Positions 52,222 through 60,537 of a stretch of 64,000 nt of DNA are shown here, one piece after another. The notes beneath the pieces were generated by a model that saw nothing but the letters and a program-made list of their open reading frames with translations, ran no database searches and had not been told where the DNA came from. The position numbers and the translations under genes are program-made. Each line of letters begins with the position of its first letter. The stretch's first letter is position 1. The stretch covers positions 682,001 through 746,000 of the forward strand of contig OW818667.1 of assembly GCA_942493125.1 (NCBI GenBank), given 5' to 3'. The stretch is from Fusibacter_C sp942493125 (lineage in GTDB: Bacteria > Bacillota > Clostridia > Peptostreptococcales > Acidaminobacteraceae).

Positions 52222-54081
52222 TTACTCGATGTCGTATTTGCCATCTTTGTTTTGAAGTTCAGTCACGATGCTGATCACTGAATCACTCTCAGTTATTTTT
52301 TTGCTGAGATTGATTTCGAAGATTGCACGTTCATACCCTTCTCTACAAAGTTCAAGATCAACTGGCTCATGTGTATCTCGATCATAAGCAACTGAGTTTT
52401 CAAAGACGCCGTCCCTTGCAATCTTAAAGACGACATCGTTGTCGATGAAAGATCCTTTTTCCATAAACGTTTGTGAAGCCACAAATCCATCCTCTGTATT
52501 TAACAAGTCCTGTCCGAGAAGTAGATACTCATTTTTGATACCCAAGATATTGAGCGTTGTTGGCAAGAAATCGATTTGTCCTCCAGTAACGTCAACAGTT
52601 TCTTGAATACCAGAGTTTGGAATATGCACGACTAGTGGAATGTTAAACATGTCTTCATGTGTGTAAGTGCTGCCTGTGAAATTTTCCATTCTCTCAAGCG
52701 CAACTTCATCTTCCATACCAATACCAAAGTGATCGCCATAGAATATGATCACAGAATCATCATACATGCCTTCAGCTTTCAATTCTTCGATAAATTTACC
52801 AAATGCATCGTCCATATAGTGAACAGCTTGAAGGTAATGACCGAAGAAATTCTCATCTTCAGGCAATAGCTTGATCCATCTCTTATCTTCCGGTAGTTCA
52901 AAAGGCTTATGCGACGATAGCGTCACCAAAAATGAAAAGCTCTTATCCCCTTTTTCTTTCATATATGGGATGGTCTGATCAAAGAAATCGTGATCGTCTA
53001 GACCAAATACGATTTTTTCACCCATGACATAATTGTCTGAGAAGTAACTCTTTTCAAAGCCTATCTGAGGATAGATATTCATGCGATTCCAAAAGCTTGC
53101 CGTATAGCCGTGATAAGAAGAGGCACTATACCCATGTTCCCTCATGATCCATGGCAAACCGTAAAATCCATTATTCTCATAAACGTTGTATGTGTTGCCA
53201 GATGTGATTGGATAAAGTGAATTGAGTGTCGTAAACTCAGCATCTGACGTGTTGCCTTTACCTAATTGTTGATAATAGTTTGAAAAATAGATTGAATCTT
53301 TCGCCATGATTTTGTTTATGTTTGGCGTGATTTCTTGACCATTGTAAAACTTGCCAATCAAATCATTCTGAAGTGACTCGATTTGAACGACGATAACATT
53401 TCTATCCTTAGCTATACCAAAATAGTTTCCAGAAGCACTCTCGCGATGAACTGTTCTAAGTGACTCCACAAGGGCATTGCGTTCACTCGAGCCCAATTGA
53501 TTATTTTCCGGATCCAATGAAATGATATCGTATACATGATAATTGAAAAACTCATATTTCTTGATACCAGTATAAATCGATGAAAACGAAATGCTCAAAA
53601 TGATCGATGGCAATATGATGATCATCAAGATAAATGAAATCTTGTGCGTATAAAGTTGAAGTGGCCCTTTTGCTTTTGTAATGAAGAAAAAGGCAAACAA
53701 ATCGACGAACAATAGAATATCTGTCACTTTAATAATAGAAAAGATAATCGATGTGACGGAACCGACGAACGTTGCTTGATTCATCAATTTTACGGATAAG
53801 AAGTCGTTGAAATATCGGAAATACAGTAAATCCCCGAACATGATCAACGTGATCAAACCACTGACGCCAAGATACCATTTTTTAGCGCGATACAAGAGTG
53901 TAAGCACCAGAAAAAACACACAAACCGTGACCAATATATACTTGATCTTGTTAAATGGCATACCCGTCGAAAAGTTGAAATAACTTACTTTTATAATAAA
54001 CGTAAATATAAGTATAATGGCGTATTTAAAATATTCATTTGTGAACTTAAAGTCCTTTAAAAATCCCTTCAAAAAATTCAT
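52222..54081 (-). CDS. ltaS: Lipoteichoic-acid synthase family protein (LtaS-like sulfatase)
   Basis: This 619-residue protein has five membrane helices (about 15-195) and an extracellular sulfatase-type domain. RNVIVVQIESLQND carries the first metal site, GKGNTSDAEFTTLNS the catalytic Thr, and VIIFYGDHFGIG and SSHKPFELP the rest. It transfers glycerol-phosphate from phosphatidylglycerol to build lipoteichoic acid, indicating a monoderm cell. The ATG at 54081 is 8 nt after GGAGG, better than two upstream in-frame ATGs. Confidence 0.93.
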   Translation of the reverse strand: MNFLKGFLKDFKFTNEYFKYAIILIFTFIIKVSYFNFSTGMPFNKIKYILVTVCVFFLVLTLLYRAKKWYLGVSGLITLIMFGDLLYFRYFNDFLSVKLMNQATFVGSVTSIIFSIIKVTDILLFVDLFAFFFITKAKGPLQLYTHKISFILMIIILPSIILSISFSSIYTGIKKYEFFNYHVYDIISLDPENNQLGSSERNALVESLRTVHRESASGNYFGIAKDRNVIVVQIESLQNDLIGKFYNGQEITPNINKIMAKDSIYFSNYYQQLGKGNTSDAEFTTLNSLYPITSGNTYNVYENNGFYGLPWIMREHGYSASSYHGYTASFWNRMNIYPQIGFEKSYFSDNYVMGEKIVFGLDDHDFFDQTIPYMKEKGDKSFSFLVTLSSHKPFELPEDKRWIKLLPEDENFFGHYLQAVHYMDDAFGKFIEELKAEGMYDDSVIIFYGDHFGIGMEDEVALERMENFTGSTYTHEDMFNIPLVVHIPNSGIQETVDVTGGQIDFLPTTLNILGIKNEYLLLGQDLLNTEDGFVASQTFMEKGSFIDNDVVFKIARDGVFENSVAYDRDTHEPVDLELCREGYERAIFEINLSKKITESDSVISIVTELQNKDGKYDIE

Positions 54082-54105
54082 TATTTTTGCCTCCATAAAG
54101 TCCAT

Positions 54106-54341
54106 TATATGCCCTGAATATGAAGATTACAACAGTTCAAATGTAACATTATTTTCACAATTTATGGCTATTGATGTAAAGAAAAGTGAAATTATGCTAA
54201 TTTCATAAGGAAATTGCATACTTCCAAATTGTATGAATTTCATTTATCAAAACGGCTTGATTCAGCCTTTTTCAAATTCGATAACCGGAATTTTGCAACT
54301 TAAAAGGTAATTATGCAATTTCCATACATAAGTAAAATTAA
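54106..54341. other. Leader or gap between ltaS and the ncRNA candidate
   Basis: No gene is seen. An inverted repeat GAAATTGCATAC/GTATGAATTTC (54210-54221, 54231-54241) and a second copy of the same GAAATTGCATAA word in reverse orientation (54306-54322) lie here. GGCT/AGCC at 54255-54268 forms only a weak hairpin. If transcripts from upstream read through, this is the long leader of ltaS. Confidence 0.5.
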
Positions 54342-54363
54342 AAACCACGCGATCGCGTGGTTT
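54342..54363 (-). terminator. Terminator of the ncRNA candidate
   Basis: A 22-bp perfect palindrome AAACCACGCGATCGCGTGGTTT, folding as a 9-bp stem with a GATC loop, is followed on the minus strand by TTAATTTT. No protein gene ends nearby on this strand; the closest, the rluD-type gene, ends 220 bp upstream beyond a separate promoter. Confidence 0.75.
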
Positions 54364-54554
54364 GACGTAACTAATAAAATTGAGATCCAGAATGCCGTCA
54401 TCCCAAAAATCTCACACCACACCTAATCCAGGTGGGTGGACTATCTATTGTTTCTGACTTCTACCTAAAGCAGCTCGTCATACGCAGCAGAACACGTTCT
54501 CCCTATAAATAATCAGTGGTAAAATTTAAAAAGATAACCAACATCCCAGAACTT
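54342..54554 (-). ncRNA. Candidate structured RNA of about 210 nt, class unknown
   Basis: On the minus strand a promoter (54561-54589) is followed by ~210 nt without an open frame and then by a strong intrinsic terminator. Three hairpins are visible: 54381-54414 (TGAGAT/ATCTCA outside, GGGATG/CATTCT inside, ACGG loop), 54415-54438 (CACC and CACCT pairing with AGGTG and GGTG, one bulge), and 54489-54500 (AGAAC/GTTCT). TGGGATG occurs twice. Size and placement would suit 6S RNA or a leader element of ltaS, but I cannot match the conserved parts of 6S, SRP RNA, T-box or a known riboswitch. Confidence 0.5.
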
Positions 54555-54560
54555 AATTAT

Positions 54561-54589
54561 ATTATAACCCCATTTGGTCAAAATATCAA
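54561..54589 (-). promoter_or_regulatory. Promoter of the ncRNA candidate
   Basis: On the minus strand TTGATA (54584-54589), a 17-bp spacer and TATAAT (54561-54566). The -35 overlaps the stop codon of the pseudouridine synthase gene. Confidence 0.65.
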
Positions 54590-55506
54590 TCACTTGGTGT
54601 ATCTTTCCTCAATATAGCTAGGACATTTTCTATGTCATCAGGCAGATTACAAACGACAGAAACTTTGTCATTTTCACGTGGAGGTTTAAACGACATCTCA
54701 TGACAATGCAAGGCTTGGCGATCAATTAAATCCGATTTTTGACCATAGAGATGATCACCTAATATGGCATGACCGATGTGCGAAAAATGAACGCGAATTT
54801 GATGCGTTCTTCCCGTTTCGAGAGCAATCTTGATATAAGTAAAGCCTTTGAATCGCTTCAAAACTTCATAATGCGTTACAGAAGCAAGTCCTGTCTCTAT
54901 GACGATGCGTTTGATGTCAAGCTCCGCTTCTCGATCAATGGGCAAGTCGATGGTCCCCTTATCGTCTTTCATTTCACCTTCAACGATGGCAAGATAAAAC
55001 TTATCGACCTCATTTGCCTGCATCTGCTCAGAAACAATTTGCTGTGCAAAAGCATTTTTAGCAATCAATACAATCCCAGAAGTATCTCGATCCAATCGAT
55101 TGATAAAACGTATTTTATAGTTTTGTCCGATTTGATACTGATGGTGCGATAGCGCATTGGCTAACGTACCTTCTGGATGGCCTTTCGTGGGATGCACCAC
55201 TAAAAATGGCGGCTTATCCACAACAAGGATGTCTCCATCTTCATAGAGCACGCTTACATTTATTGCATTGGGTTCAAAAGTATTCTCATCATGATCAAGC
55301 ATCATGGAGATAATATCCCCTGATTGGACGATTCTATTTACAGAACCACTTTTTTTATTGAGCCAAATATTGTTGTTGTTTTTACATTTTCTGATTAACC
55401 GACTGGATATATTCATCGATGTTGCTAGCACATCGATGATCTTAAGCCCAGCATCTTGCGCTTCAACTTCATAATCAAGACGCAAAGACTCCTTATTGAT
55501 AAACAT
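54586..55506 (-). CDS. RluA/RluD-family pseudouridine synthase
   Basis: This 306-residue enzyme converts uridine to pseudouridine in rRNA or tRNA. An S4-like N-terminal region (about 20-75) is followed by the catalytic domain with FINRLDRDTSGIVLIAKNA, holding the catalytic Asp, then GRTHQIRVHFSHIGHAILGD. PPFLVVHPTKGHPEGTLANAL fits the RluD-like subgroup. The exact target cannot be read from sequence. GGTGAGGT touches the ATG. Confidence 0.92.
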   Translation of the reverse strand: MFINKESLRLDYEVEAQDAGLKIIDVLATSMNISSRLIRKCKNNNNIWLNKKSGSVNRIVQSGDIISMMLDHDENTFEPNAINVSVLYEDGDILVVDKPPFLVVHPTKGHPEGTLANALSHHQYQIGQNYKIRFINRLDRDTSGIVLIAKNAFAQQIVSEQMQANEVDKFYLAIVEGEMKDDKGTIDLPIDREAELDIKRIVIETGLASVTHYEVLKRFKGFTYIKIALETGRTHQIRVHFSHIGHAILGDHLYGQKSDLIDRQALHCHEMSFKPPRENDKVSVVCNLPDDIENVLAILRKDTPSD

Positions 55507-55543
55507 ACCTCACCATACTGTCATAACAGCCTTCCAAATCAAT

Positions 55544-56131
55544 TTAAAAATTGTACCTAAGCAATAAAATGCTTTGCGTCTCAATCTCTTCCAGCAAAAT
55601 ATAGTGCCTGTATTTCTTTTCAGCCAAAGCGCGAATGCCGTCAACATCAAGCGCTTTAGAAAACTCTATGATATCTACAGTCGTCTTTTTCCATCCGCAT
55701 TTCAACAATTTGCCGATGCCCTCTTTTGAAGCGAGTTCAAGTGGCATGGAGCCATAAACATTACCATAGATGATATTATGAGACTGCCAAAAATCATTGT
55801 GTACATCAAATGTGCCTGATTCAACGAGTTCTTCTGTACGATCTTTTGAGTAGTATTCTATTTCATTGCCTTCAAATACATTTTGAAAATACATCGGTTT
55901 ATATAAAAATTCCAACGTATTGATCGTCTTATACTCATTTTCTTTGGCTTGAACAGGTTGGATGATAATCGATGCTTCATTGACATTCTCGGCCCAATAA
56001 TCATTTTTAATCTGAGTTGCGATGTTTTTGATCATTCGCACATACATATCAACTTCTTCGGCATCTTCCTTGATAAGAGAATCATTCAATCTATTAACAG
56101 CTTCCTTCAAATCGTCAATTTGATAGTTCAT
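55544..56131 (-). CDS. Protein of unknown function
   Basis: I do not recognise this 195-residue soluble protein. It has no signal, membrane helix or metal motif. It contains one cysteine (KLLKCGWKK) and a Tyr/Asn/Glu-rich middle. The first ~40 residues are predicted helical (LKEAVNRLNDSLIKEDAEEV). Its ATG overlaps the threonine aldolase stop by 4 bp (ATGA), so the two are translationally coupled. Confidence 0.75.
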   Translation of the reverse strand: MNYQIDDLKEAVNRLNDSLIKEDAEEVDMYVRMIKNIATQIKNDYWAENVNEASIIIQPVQAKENEYKTINTLEFLYKPMYFQNVFEGNEIEYYSKDRTEELVESGTFDVHNDFWQSHNIIYGNVYGSMPLELASKEGIGKLLKCGWKKTTVDIIEFSKALDVDGIRALAEKKYRHYILLEEIETQSILLLRYNF

Positions 56132-57156
56132 GATTCCCCCAAGATATGTTTAATAACGGCGCATAATTTGTCCACGGCTTCAACCGGCGTCCAATAATTG
56201 GTGACAAATCGAAACTCGCCATCCTCTGAGCCATTGATTTTGATACCCGCTTCAAACAATTTGTCCACAAATGCGTCATCAGTCAGTTTCATTCTGATTT
56301 TGCAGAATACCATATTGATATCTAAACGGTCTTCTAGAACAGTGATACAATCAATTTCAGATAATTTTTCCGCCATATACTTGGCTAAATCATGATCCTC
56401 TCCAAGCCTTACTACCATTTCATCTAAAGCGACGATACCGGCAGCTGCCAAGAAACCAGCTTGTCTTAAACCGCCACCCATGAGCTTGCGATTCTTTCTC
56501 GCACGGTCTATGAATGCTTTGGATCCAACCAGCATAGAACCTACTGGTGCACATAAACCTTTACTGAGACAAAACATGATCGTATCTGCATAACTTGCAA
56601 TGTCTTTCACATCGACACCTAGGGCATGTGCGGCGTTAAAAAGCCTTGCACCATCTAAATGAACGGGAATACCATGCTTGCCAGCGAGCTCATAAATTGC
56701 CTTCATTTCGCTCATTTTGATAACCGCACCACTTGAGTGCGCATTTTCTAAACATATCAACCCCGTATCAGGATAGTGAATGTCTTCTGTACGAATCATT
56801 CTTGCAACGTCTTTGAGTTGCATCGAACCGTTATGTGTCGGCACTTGCCTAAGTTGTACACCCGAAATCAATGCCGCAGCACCCACTTCGTGCATAAGTA
56901 TATGGCATGCGTCGCCTAAAAGCACCTCATCGCCCCTTTTAGTGTGTGTCAACACTGCCAATTGGTTGCCAAAAGTACCGCTAGGCACAAATAAAGCCGC
57001 TTCTTTTCCAAGCAACTTCGCACTTTTTTCTTCTAATTCAATTATTGTAGGGTCATCGCCATAGACGTCATCGCCAACGCTAGCCTTAAACATAGCTTGT
57101 CGCATGTTATCTGTAGGCATCGTGACAGTATCACTTCTGAAATCAAAATATTTCAT
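56128..57156 (-). CDS. ltaE: Low-specificity L-threonine aldolase
   Basis: This 342-residue PLP enzyme splits L-threonine or allo-threonine into glycine and acetaldehyde. FRSDTVTMPTDNMRQAM, GDDVYGDDPT, LENAHSSG, PVHLDGARLFNAA and FCLSKGLCAPVGSMLVG (Schiff-base Lys) are all family patterns. The start at 57156 is 6 nt after AAGGTG; longer in-frame openings lie beyond the promoter-like AT-rich region. It is divergent from the AI-2E/YtvI-type gene. Confidence 0.94.
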   Translation of the reverse strand: MKYFDFRSDTVTMPTDNMRQAMFKASVGDDVYGDDPTIIELEEKSAKLLGKEAALFVPSGTFGNQLAVLTHTKRGDEVLLGDACHILMHEVGAAALISGVQLRQVPTHNGSMQLKDVARMIRTEDIHYPDTGLICLENAHSSGAVIKMSEMKAIYELAGKHGIPVHLDGARLFNAAHALGVDVKDIASYADTIMFCLSKGLCAPVGSMLVGSKAFIDRARKNRKLMGGGLRQAGFLAAAGIVALDEMVVRLGEDHDLAKYMAEKLSEIDCITVLEDRLDINMVFCKIRMKLTDDAFVDKLFEAGIKINGSEDGEFRFVTNYWTPVEAVDKLCAVIKHILGES

Positions 57157-57279
57157 ATTATTCACCTTCATATAATTAGTCTGCACCTTTTGGGTATAAT
57201 ACAATTATATCATAGGTTAACTCGTTGAGGAAATTGCATAATTCTAATTTATTTGTATTTTACAATGGAGGCAGACAAC

Positions 57280-58344
57280 ATGAACATATTCGTTTCAAAA
57301 ATATCTTTTCTGCTCATTTTTGTAGCCGTTGTATTATTTGGTTTGTGGCTCGGTTTACGCCTCTTTTTAATACTGATACCATTTATGATTGCGTACGGAT
57401 TATCAAAACCGATCAGCAAGATCACAAGAAAGCTTCAAACGAAGCTGCCAATACCTTATAGCCTGTTGACGTTTTTTGTCGTCATTCTCTTTGTTGCCTT
57501 GTTTGTGAGTGGCATTTCTTTTTTTATCTATAAAGTTGCACTTGCAATGAGTGGATTTTCAAGCTATTTAAGCGTCATCATCCAGACCGTTCAAGATTTT
57601 ACGACAAAAATTGGCGGGATTGAGATCAACTTACCATGGTTCGATGCGCCGATTGATATTAACGTCATATTGCTTCAATTTTATGACTTGATTCTCAATT
57701 CGATGTCAAATTTTGCAAACTCAGCTGTAGATACGCTTTTTAGCATGCTAAAAACAATCCCAACCATCGCGTTTTTCTTCTTTTTTCTCTTTATCTCTTT
57801 ATACTTCTTTGTATTCGACCAAGATAAGGTAAAAGCTTTATTTGTAAAAATCGATCAGAAAATCACCTCCCCGTTTTTAAAACTTTTAAAAGAAAAAACA
57901 TTAAATACACTAAAAAGTTATATCAAAGCACAACTCATTCTTGTAAGTATCACGTTTGTCATCTCTCTCATCGCACTAACAATTCTGAAAATTCCATTTT
58001 CCCCACTCGTTGCTTTTGGAATAGCCTTTGTCGATTTGATTCCAATGGTTGGGCCCGCATTCATCTACATGCCGTGGATCGTATTTGCGCTCCTAATTTC
58101 CGAATATTCAACAGGAATTGGACTACTTGTCGCTTATTTGGTAACAACTTTAACGAGACAAACAATCGAACCGAAAATCGTCAGTAGCAAAATAGGAACA
58201 CACCCTTTAATCACAATCATATCAATGTATACATGCTATCGAATCTTTGGTGTTTTGGGCTTTATATTGGGTGCGATTCTCGTCATGATCGGCCTAATTA
58301 TATGGAATATTTATAAAGAACTAAAACAAAAAGACGAACATTAA
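57280..58344 (+). CDS. AI-2E/YtvI-family membrane permease
   Basis: This 354-residue protein has about eight membrane helices with the family segments PFMIAYGLSKPISKITRKL, DLIPMVGPAFIYMPW and GTHPLITIISMYTCYRIFGV. The Clostridia and Bacillus members include the sporulation protein YtvI; others move autoinducers or ions. The function here is open. The ATG at 57280 is 8 nt after GGAGG; the upstream ATG lies within the ribosome site. Confidence 0.88.
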   Translation: MNIFVSKISFLLIFVAVVLFGLWLGLRLFLILIPFMIAYGLSKPISKITRKLQTKLPIPYSLLTFFVVILFVALFVSGISFFIYKVALAMSGFSSYLSVIIQTVQDFTTKIGGIEINLPWFDAPIDINVILLQFYDLILNSMSNFANSAVDTLFSMLKTIPTIAFFFFFLFISLYFFVFDQDKVKALFVKIDQKITSPFLKLLKEKTLNTLKSYIKAQLILVSITFVISLIALTILKIPFSPLVAFGIAFVDLIPMVGPAFIYMPWIVFALLISEYSTGIGLLVAYLVTTLTRQTIEPKIVSSKIGTHPLITIISMYTCYRIFGVLGFILGAILVMIGLIIWNIYKELKQKDEH

Positions 58345-58434
58345 CCCGTTATATATATTAATTCAATTTTTTCTATAAAGCTGTATAAATATCTGAACAC
58401 AACATTTACAAGCTTTTTTTGTTCAAATAAAATC

Positions 58435-58462
58435 TTTACATTTTTCGCCGTTATGATATAAT
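58435..58462 (+). promoter_or_regulatory. Promoter of the glutamine synthetase gene
   Basis: TTTACA (58435-58440), a 16-bp spacer and a perfect TATAAT (58457-58462), about 46 bp before the start codon. Confidence 0.65.
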
Positions 58463-58508
58463 CATTCATTATATGACGTGTTAATACACATTTTAAGGAG
58501 GCTCGAAG

Positions 58509-60410
58509 ATGCTCTACGTTATCGAACAAGAAGACAAATCACCTAGTCGCTTAGCGGCACTTTTGAAAAAACACCCAGAGATACAATTCCTTTCACTACT
58601 TGGTGTCGATTTTGGCAACAATCACACAGATGAAAAAATTCCCGTCAACCTCGTTATAGACGATCTTGAAGACTTTTTCATAAACGGTATCCAAACAGAC
58701 GGCTCTTCAGTTTACTTACCAGAAATTGCATCTATCAATAACGGAAAAATCGACTTGATTCCCGATCTCAATGCAAACTGGATTGTCGATTACAACATGG
58801 CACATACACTGGAAGATGGTAATTTATGCGGTTCATTGATCATCCCTGCCTTCCTTATTCACGAGGGCAAAGAAGTTTGCTCAAGAAGCGTTTTAAAGAA
58901 TGCCGTTGAAAACTTTAAAACTGAAATCATTTCACTATTTAAAACGAACCCTTCATTATTGGACGAATACGAAGGCATTAAATCTGCCGACGATATTGAA
59001 GACGTCGTATTAACAAGTGCAACTGAGCTTGAATTTTGGGTAAAGACACCTGATTCTAAAACGGACATAGAAAAACTTACGACATCACAAAACTTAAAAG
59101 AGCAGTATTGGAAACGCACATATGGCCAAGTGAGAACATCCCTTGAAAAATCTTTGATGGCGCTTGAAAATTACGGCTTTGAACCAGAAATGGGCCATAA
59201 AGAAGTTGGTGGCGTCACTTCCAAATTGTCAGGCACAAATATCCATACGCACGTCATGGAGCAACTAGAAATCGATTGGAAATACGACAAAACTTTGCTC
59301 GCAGCAGATAAGGAACTTCTTGCAAAGGATATCATCAAAGATGTTTTTGAAGCAAATGGACTCTCTGTCACATTCCAAGCAAAACCTTTAGAAGGCGTTG
59401 CGGGAAGTGGCGAACACCACCATATCGGTGCTGCACTCAAAATGAAAAACGGAAAAATCATCAACCTCTTTTCTCCTAAGAATATGGAGAAAAACTTCAT
59501 GACTAAAATTGCTTATGGCTCTATGATGGGCATTCTGAAAAACTATGAAATCATCAACCCATTCGTTTCATCGACGAATGACAGTTTAAATAGACTTAAG
59601 CCTGGATTTGAAGCGCCTGTTTGTATCGTCTCTTCACTTGGGCATTCTCCTAGCATCCCATCTCGAAATAGAACAGTGTTGATTGGTCTCATTCGAGATA
59701 TGAAAAACAAGTATGCAACGCGCTTTGAACTTCGCGCACCAAATCCGAACTCAAATTCATACCTCCTCTTAGCAGCAGTTTGTCAATCAAGCATCGATGG
59801 CATCAAAGCCGTATTAAACAGCGGTCTTGATATCGACGCAGTAGAAGCTAGCTTCAACAAAGGATATGGAGAAAAGCACTTCTACTTGGAAGAAAACCGC
59901 ATCTACAGAACTGAAGAAGATGTCTTTGACGATTTTTCACCTGAAGAGCGCGACAAATTGTTTGGCATTCCACCTAAAACGGTTTACGAGAACTTACTTG
60001 CTTTTGATCATTTTAGCGACAAGGCAAAAATACTCCTCGGAAACAATGTATTTACAGATCGCATCATCGCTTCATACAAGTCTTATATGTTGAGCGAATG
60101 GTCTATCGAACTCAAAGATCGAATCATTCCAGAACACGTAAGCACTATTAGACGTTTTTCTAAGCTACACACCGATGAAGAAATTACCGATCTCGACATC
60201 GTCAACTGGGAAAAAATCAAAACGATTAAACATCACCTCATGAAAGATTCTCTATCATCGAAATCCCTATTTACAAGAATCAAGGAAGCGCTATACGATG
60301 AAAACTATTCATTGGCATCGTTGCTTCAAATCGAAATGAATGCTCAAATGACTCTATTAACGAAAATGTATTTGGATTACAGAAGAAATTTGATCGTCAT
60401 CAGCCAATAG
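58509..60410 (+). CDS. Glutamine synthetase, long clostridial form
   Basis: This 633-residue enzyme makes glutamine from glutamate, ammonia and ATP. It keeps the catalytic patterns NGIQTDGSSVYLPEIASI, SATELEFWVKTP, GVAGSGEHHHIGAALKMKNG, FVSSTNDSLNRLKPGFEAP, then NRTVLIG and RFELRAPNPNSNSYL. It is longer than type I (~445-470) and shorter than type III (~700); the extra ~150 residues form a helical C-terminal tail. GGAGG stands 8 nt before the ATG. It stands alone between a promoter and a terminator. Confidence 0.9.
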   Translation: MLYVIEQEDKSPSRLAALLKKHPEIQFLSLLGVDFGNNHTDEKIPVNLVIDDLEDFFINGIQTDGSSVYLPEIASINNGKIDLIPDLNANWIVDYNMAHTLEDGNLCGSLIIPAFLIHEGKEVCSRSVLKNAVENFKTEIISLFKTNPSLLDEYEGIKSADDIEDVVLTSATELEFWVKTPDSKTDIEKLTTSQNLKEQYWKRTYGQVRTSLEKSLMALENYGFEPEMGHKEVGGVTSKLSGTNIHTHVMEQLEIDWKYDKTLLAADKELLAKDIIKDVFEANGLSVTFQAKPLEGVAGSGEHHHIGAALKMKNGKIINLFSPKNMEKNFMTKIAYGSMMGILKNYEIINPFVSSTNDSLNRLKPGFEAPVCIVSSLGHSPSIPSRNRTVLIGLIRDMKNKYATRFELRAPNPNSNSYLLLAAVCQSSIDGIKAVLNSGLDIDAVEASFNKGYGEKHFYLEENRIYRTEEDVFDDFSPEERDKLFGIPPKTVYENLLAFDHFSDKAKILLGNNVFTDRIIASYKSYMLSEWSIELKDRIIPEHVSTIRRFSKLHTDEEITDLDIVNWEKIKTIKHHLMKDSLSSKSLFTRIKEALYDENYSLASLLQIEMNAQMTLLTKMYLDYRRNLIVISQ

Positions 60411-60442
60411 CCCACCATTCACTCCAACTCAATAGATTAAAG

Positions 60443-60495
60443 AAGAAGAGGCCATCTCAAAATGATTCATAGTCATTTTGAGACGGCCTCTTCTT
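60443..60495. terminator. Shared terminator between glutamine synthetase and DUF1015 gene
   Basis: AAGAAGAGGCC...GGCCTCTTCTT with an inner TCTCAAAATGA/TCATTTTGAGA forms a 23-bp stem with one mismatch, followed by TTATT. Confidence 0.88.
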
Positions 60496-60537
60496 TTATT
60501 CATTTTATCTAATGCTAAACTGGAGGAATCTCCATAC

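Noticed and set aside
54415..54440. GGTGGGTGGA on the plus strand, like the T-box core GGGTGGNACCGCG
   Set aside because: The ACCGCG half is missing, no aminoacyl-tRNA synthetase or amino-acid gene follows and the strand is opposite to the promoter and terminator.
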